Source of the DNA: Spirochaetota bacterium
GTDB lineage: Bacteria; Spirochaetota; Spirochaetia; Treponematales; Treponemataceae
Assembly (NCBI GenBank): GCA_023398165.1
Contig: JAEWSQ010000021.1
Coordinates: 1 to 64,000, forward strand
Direction: 5' to 3'
Length of the DNA stretch: 64,000 nucleotides
A program made the translations under genes and the position numbers. The notes below the pieces were generated by a model. That model did not search any database. It had not been told where the DNA came from and saw only the letters and a list, made by a program, of their open reading frames with translations. Of this stretch, positions 62,401 to 64,000 are shown piece by piece (within the stretch, counting starts at the first letter, position 1; each line of letters starts with the position of its first letter).

Positions 62401-62647
62401 AAGGTGAAGAATCCTTAATTGTAACGGGTTTGGAAGGATTTTCCGGTTTTTCGGGGGTATAGTCCAGTTCAAAAATTTTTTCAGGATTTAAAAAATGATA
62501 GTCCTCATATACTATATCATTATCTGAAGAAAACTCTGAACGTGACGAGTTTCCGGACGGATCATCTTTTTGACATCCGTAAAACATACACAGAATAAGT
62601 ACTGTGCAGATACATAGAAAGAACGAACGCATACTTTGGAGCTTCAT
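56447..62647 (-). CDS. yfhM: Bacterial alpha-2-macroglobulin lipoprotein
   Basis: 2066 residues. Signal peptide and plastic spirochaetal lipobox ending at C25 (MFYGC). A Ser/Lys/Glu-rich stretch (30-180) tethers the body. The MG domains include the MG1-like beta-rich repeats and the A2M bait-like part, near 1400 (KDFRPTAFFEPALLTGKDG, then VPDSLTTFRVTAFG). The thioester is C1579-L-E-Q1582 in YGCLEQQ, intact. An alpha-helical thioester domain follows. It would trap proteases in the periplasm by covalent attachment. Coupled to pbpC, suggesting trap and wall repair after damage. The E. coli homologue is about 1650 residues, so this one is longer. Confidence 0.92.
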   Translation of the reverse strand: MKLQSMRSFFLCICTVLILCMFYGCQKDDPSGNSSRSEFSSDNDIVYEDYHFLNPEKIFELDYTPEKPENPSKPVTIKDSSPSETTGTENTSVIPGIRKLSEYKIKYADKRLSADELIKASEQNQSNAQKTVLEETKSLPPFKMPVSDSSKTAAAPGKAEVKKESASAVSNAKESTEETVIPAENGPLVIKDWGPKYEVPGEVSDPQFYVEFSLPVKPLASLDEPSSESDIMTLSPPLKGVFRWYGSRYLSFEASEQADPSQVYTITVSSTVKSLGGKSIEGNRIFNTEAAELSIEGFSPGQNKTETVYYDSSTGLPEEYAKYFLIRFNYQMTEDDASKILFIKEDGYSSSLPYTAAGDFNDGYAKTSADKKKTNTFYVTINEKLHTDTTIYVNLKNADGSIISGTSAEESYYTLKPFVITDDYKGNSNSESRNEYIIEFNQNINEKSVLKAVSVPGKRFNASNFSVEGSCLIIHNLDLDVGETYTVKISTALRNTAGYNLSEGGVFSITVPEYSGYANFIDSGARMMEAQFPHKILFEYMNAFSGSAYEIRAVTNPLDCNYWDSDWEANSSGAIELNLDERNTRQFVEIDLDPYLDDGRGFVRFDAEVLTQYYDYYGDLETSNNRNAMTVQVTDLGVTMRLGINKAVVMVRSLSTDKPVEGASVSLYDTDGRYPSDSWYGKTDKDGLAVLPLDINYFQYLSGEDYYSQSSIAVLVKKDNDMATFYPNNHNSWNEGVSVQPMGGVFKTIQRTFMFCDRGLYKPEETVTFRGIDRNQEMGSFVPYTGGYTVRLVKYDWYDRVTYEEQYGETSPSGGFWGSFTLPSDLDPGTYMIEYERDDKDSHTEELYFTVAYFERVKYQASVAIPEKVYYSGDTILASIEASYLGGGKLSNAEYDASWYYEPWPFEPDNEALRSYTFGINNRDEGREFYQSGSGELSNNGTAELKCETYSEFEGSAYLYKVEAEITDESNQNITASQSVLVHPAQFYLGIGKPMGASGFAKKNQKLDFPYIFISPEGEEETESTLSKKLSGRKKPEVLIELTREYWTVSYQNSVNHSVYARYSKNTEIELKLEKTFDEKGTFSITPKNSGYYTLRVSTGDRNNNTAVTEYSFYVTGSDSYWWSGDTDSLSLTPDQSQYNPGDTAQILLQSPLPAGTYLITVEREGIFTEEIRMLDSPSTVIEIPIARNYVPVVYVSISSYSVREGEPVHEYGETDLGKPKGYYGVTPLFINPYVRAFSVDVECDKTSYRPGDTATITLTATKGGKPLSGAELTVMAVDRGVLDLINYHVPNPIDFFYDVNNFPLRVRGGDSRALLMDPVTYSIKSLQGGDEESKEEERKDFRPTAFFEPALLTGKDGTVTCSFVVPDSLTTFRVTAFGVKDELLALQENEFRVQNPVNVQSVQPRRLRVRDTAECGVLITNLQSEPVEISVSAAVRAPQKNTKGDDEAGKITVPGSAFIDGPSSHTITVAGGNSSVVYFDVGAEKQGTVELVYTIQSDILNEKLVSSVIIEKTYVMETVALTGSTSPVESGKTSVTEGIIIPSFAEDGEGSLSITLDPTRLGLLASAVDYVFKYPYGCLEQQSSQVLPLVLFEDYIDVFGFSSEVSDVHKCVCSFFKSWENEQLSSGGFPYWPGGDEENYYVSLRIAHIYAIAQRNGYSEIELPINIEDLTSYLYNEYGSSLSDYMKAYSYYVFTLLNDDRLDNELRNFTEQRKKDLTVTALAGIAWSLKDTKEAKDNALKCADYIRSYMRPVTRSVDITQPAASSYRGIFYNQRSEQLALIMQLFVQLNPQDEMVDRLLFSLLSEQSNGYWTNTAVTARVMESVDALIKMRKLNSTNFTASADLKGTSLLSSSFKGLGAKPVQIEKKFLEQPVSGLAKNTLLPLNFTVEGTGTLFYTAQMKYALPDEMQSSRDEGVEVSFQITDSETGEVIKTNKTGVYTITLESGKTYNYELSLNSTKDRTYLAVRAPLPSGAVAVDNTFVTTGTQDLPDGDYDSYNNWVSNKTIYDNEVRYFWDTYYKGKTVLNFSFRASRRGIYPVTPVLAECMYEPEIFGRSDGYLFIIK

Positions 62648-62692
62648 GGTTTATTAACCCTCTCTTTTCTTATATAAGACTTACTGTATTAG

Positions 62693-62720
62693 ATACTATT
62701 TTAATACATAAACAAGTCAA
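62693..62720 (-). promoter_or_regulatory. Probable promoter of the macroglobulin-pbpC operon
   Basis: On the minus strand TTGACT (62720-62715), a 16-base spacer, TAGTAT (62698-62693), 46 bases before the start codon. Confidence 0.45.
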
Positions 62721-62854
62721 TATCAATTATTTTTTTTATTTCGCTGGAAAGTGTATAATATTCGGCAGGTCATTTCCGGTTTGCTTGTTGATAATAACGA
62801 GGCGAAGAAGATACTAAAGCTCAAAGAAAGAACATGACTTTTTTACAAGCATGC

Positions 62855-62874
62855 AAGTTTTGCCTGCAAAACTT
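62855..62874. repeat. Palindrome in a long non-coding gap
   Basis: AAGTTTTGC-CT-GCAAAACTT, nine exact pairs with a two-base loop. It lies in the 698-base gap 62648-63345, which otherwise shows only scraps: a 28-codon frame from GTG 62752 to TGA 62838 (VYNIRQVISGLLVDNNEA...) and the 44-codon frame at 62973-63107. The gap could hold a decayed gene. Confidence 0.45.
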
Positions 62875-62972
62875 GGTTTGTGTACCTAGAATTGTGCTCA
62901 AGGCTGTTTACTGACAATAATGCAAATTCTGTTTGCCGAAGCGTGTCTGCGATGTTTTAACAGAATAAAGCA

Positions 62973-63107
62973 TTACTTTGATTTCCTTTTTTCTAAATAC
63001 TTTATGGTATCTTGTATTGTTACAGGAATGGTTTTCTTCATATTTACTTGTGAGTATATACTTGAAGTAAGTAATGTCAGAATAATTAGCATATAAAGTC
63101 TATTCAT
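62973..63107 (-). CDS. Possible small exported peptide
   Basis: 44 residues. MNRLYMLIILTLLTSSIYSQ looks like a signal peptide with a cleavage point after SQ or YS. A basic tail of 24 residues follows (VNMKKTIPVTIQDTIKYLEK). There is no strong ribosome site and no homologue that I can name. It may be a true small exported protein or the 5' remnant of a longer decayed gene in this gap. Confidence 0.3.
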   Translation of the reverse strand: MNRLYMLIILTLLTSSIYSQVNMKKTIPVTIQDTIKYLEKRKSK

Positions 63108-63275
63108 AATAAATCTATTTTTACGCTCATCGCGCTTTCCATTAACTTCATCAAGTGTTTACTCAGGTGTCCCACCTCACACATCAAGAAAACTCTCCGA
63201 ACCGTTATTACACTATGCAAACAAGCTGATATTCAGTATACGTGTACGCTTCATTTATGTGAAGACTTGTTTAGA

Positions 63276-63304
63276 TTGACAATAACGGTTTCATACCATA
63301 CTCT
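63276..63304 (+). promoter_or_regulatory. Possible promoter for the right-edge gene
   Basis: TTGACA (63276-63281), 17 bases, TACTCT (63299-63304), 42 bases before the start codon. The -35 is perfect, the -10 poor. Confidence 0.4.
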
Positions 63305-63345
63305 ATATATCAGATATAAAAAACCTGCGACTTCCGGAGAAAATT

Positions 63346-64000
63346 ATGTTATTCACGCTTCCTCTCAGATTTCTAGTTGCCTTAAATCTTCAGGCATTTC
63401 TGCTCGCCATGGGTATACTAGTTTACTATTACGACAGGCAAAACAGAGTCAATCGGTGGTTTGCAGTAATGATGATTTTTATGGTTGCATGGAATATAAC
63501 AGGCGGAATTTATATGTTTTTTCCTGTCCCGGTATATCTGTGGGTTGCGCTCCAAATGACATGCGGATCTCTTGCAAGTGCAGCCTTTTATTTTTTTGCA
63601 CGGAATATAGCGGTTCCGCGATACAAAGCAAAAAAGGCTGAACAGCTCATCTGGCTCCCCCCTGTTTATATTGTGACAATCAGTTTACTAAGAATGTTTG
63701 TTCCTGCATTTTCCGTTCTATTTGCTCATAAAGTCAGCGTCATTGATAATACTTTATTGAGACAATCTGATATTCACTATTTTGTGTATACTGCAGGCTT
63801 TGTTGTTTCTGCAGTTACAGGTCTTGTTTCAATGGCAAAGTGGATTCCTCACCAAACTGATAAATCAAAAAAAATGCGCCTTGTATCAGTTTTTTATGCA
63901 TTCATTATTCTTTTTGCAATGCTTCTCATTTTCAACAGCATTGCTAACTTTGCCGGTAAACCTTTAAATCCGAATTTCAGTATTACAGCTTTCTTTATCT
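63346..64000 (+). CDS. Multi-pass membrane protein, N-terminal part only
   Basis: At least 218 residues, open at the window edge. ATG 63346 follows CCGGAGA. Six or seven hydrophobic segments (about 8-28, 37-57, 64-86, 103-121, 143-165, 180-203, with another beginning at the edge), joined by short loops, one with a basic run (RYKAKKAEQ). The pattern resembles the seven-helix sensor region that precedes histidine-kinase, diguanylate-cyclase or helix-turn-helix output domains, but no output domain is visible before the cut. The hydrophobic pattern and ribosome site make it a real gene; the function is open. Confidence 0.7.
   Translation, partial: MLFTLPLRFLVALNLQAFLLAMGILVYYYDRQNRVNRWFAVMMIFMVAWNITGGIYMFFPVPVYLWVALQMTCGSLASAAFYFFARNIAVPRYKAKKAEQLIWLPPVYIVTISLLRMFVPAFSVLFAHKVSVIDNTLLRQSDIHYFVYTAGFVVSAVTGLVSMAKWIPHQTDKSKKMRLVSVFYAFIILFAMLLIFNSIANFAGKPLNPNFSITAFFI

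Noticed and set aside
1..64000. CRISPR arrays, tRNA, rRNA, transposons or prophage
   Set aside because: No direct-repeat arrays, no cloverleaf with a conserved T-arm, no transposase, integrase or phage structural gene was seen; gene order and composition are even throughout.

Overview
The window reads as a stretch of spirochaete chromosome, most likely Treponema. The clearest pointer is the enoyl reductase at 23018-24235. From memory it is close over its whole length to the trans-2-enoyl-CoA reductase of Treponema denticola (FabV family). The chemotaxis cluster, a solute-binding protein with an FAGG-type signal end and no lipobox Cys, and a very large lipoprotein fit the same group. Cellobiose phosphorylase, beta-mannosidase and amino-sugar genes suggest a carbohydrate-using, gut or free-living treponeme rather than a reduced pathogen. 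I saw no rRNA, tRNA, CRISPR array, transposase or phage gene.

Layout. 158-2146: a methionyl-tRNA-synthetase-like protein with a decayed KMSKS loop. 2534-12381: a chemosensory cluster (MCP, CheA, a sensorless MCP-like protein, CheY, CheW, second MCP, CheR, CheB). 12422-13892 (minus): rhomboid-like protein and exonuclease III. 14080-18359: ClpS, ClpA and Aat, an N-degron set, followed by a radical SAM protein. 18535-27823: a fatty-acid operon fabH-D-G-F-Z-V-accB-C-D-A, lacking only acyl carrier protein. 27981-32421 (minus): purD, a TspO/MBR-related membrane protein and ftsH. 32570-39301: fliS, a coiled-coil protein, polA, coaE, a SPOR protein and a probable outer-membrane barrel. 39346-41883: beta-mannosidase. 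41946-51692: a sugar regulon with two ABC permeases, binding protein, ROK repressor, nagB and nagA on the minus strand, and cellobiose phosphorylase on the plus strand. 51825-52634: CBM9-like protein. 52744-62647 (minus): uracil permease, then penicillin-binding protein 1C coupled to a 2066-residue alpha-2-macroglobulin lipoprotein. 63346-64000: start of a multi-pass membrane protein that runs off the right edge.

How it works together. The sugar region looks like one regulon. The promoters of the binding protein, of nagA and of cellobiose phosphorylase each carry a related TTGGTT/AACTAA-type element directly after the -10 box, and a ROK repressor gene lies between them. Imported cellodextrin would be phosphorolysed in the cytoplasm, and amino sugars would be handled by NagA/NagB. 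No ATPase for the importer is encoded here.

Most of the window is ordinary core genome. The points I find most worth a second look are the synthetase-like protein, the unusual CheA insert, the start codon of the barrel gene buried in a perfect 14-bp hairpin, the Ser-to-Thr rhomboid, and the shared promoter/operator architecture of the sugar genes.
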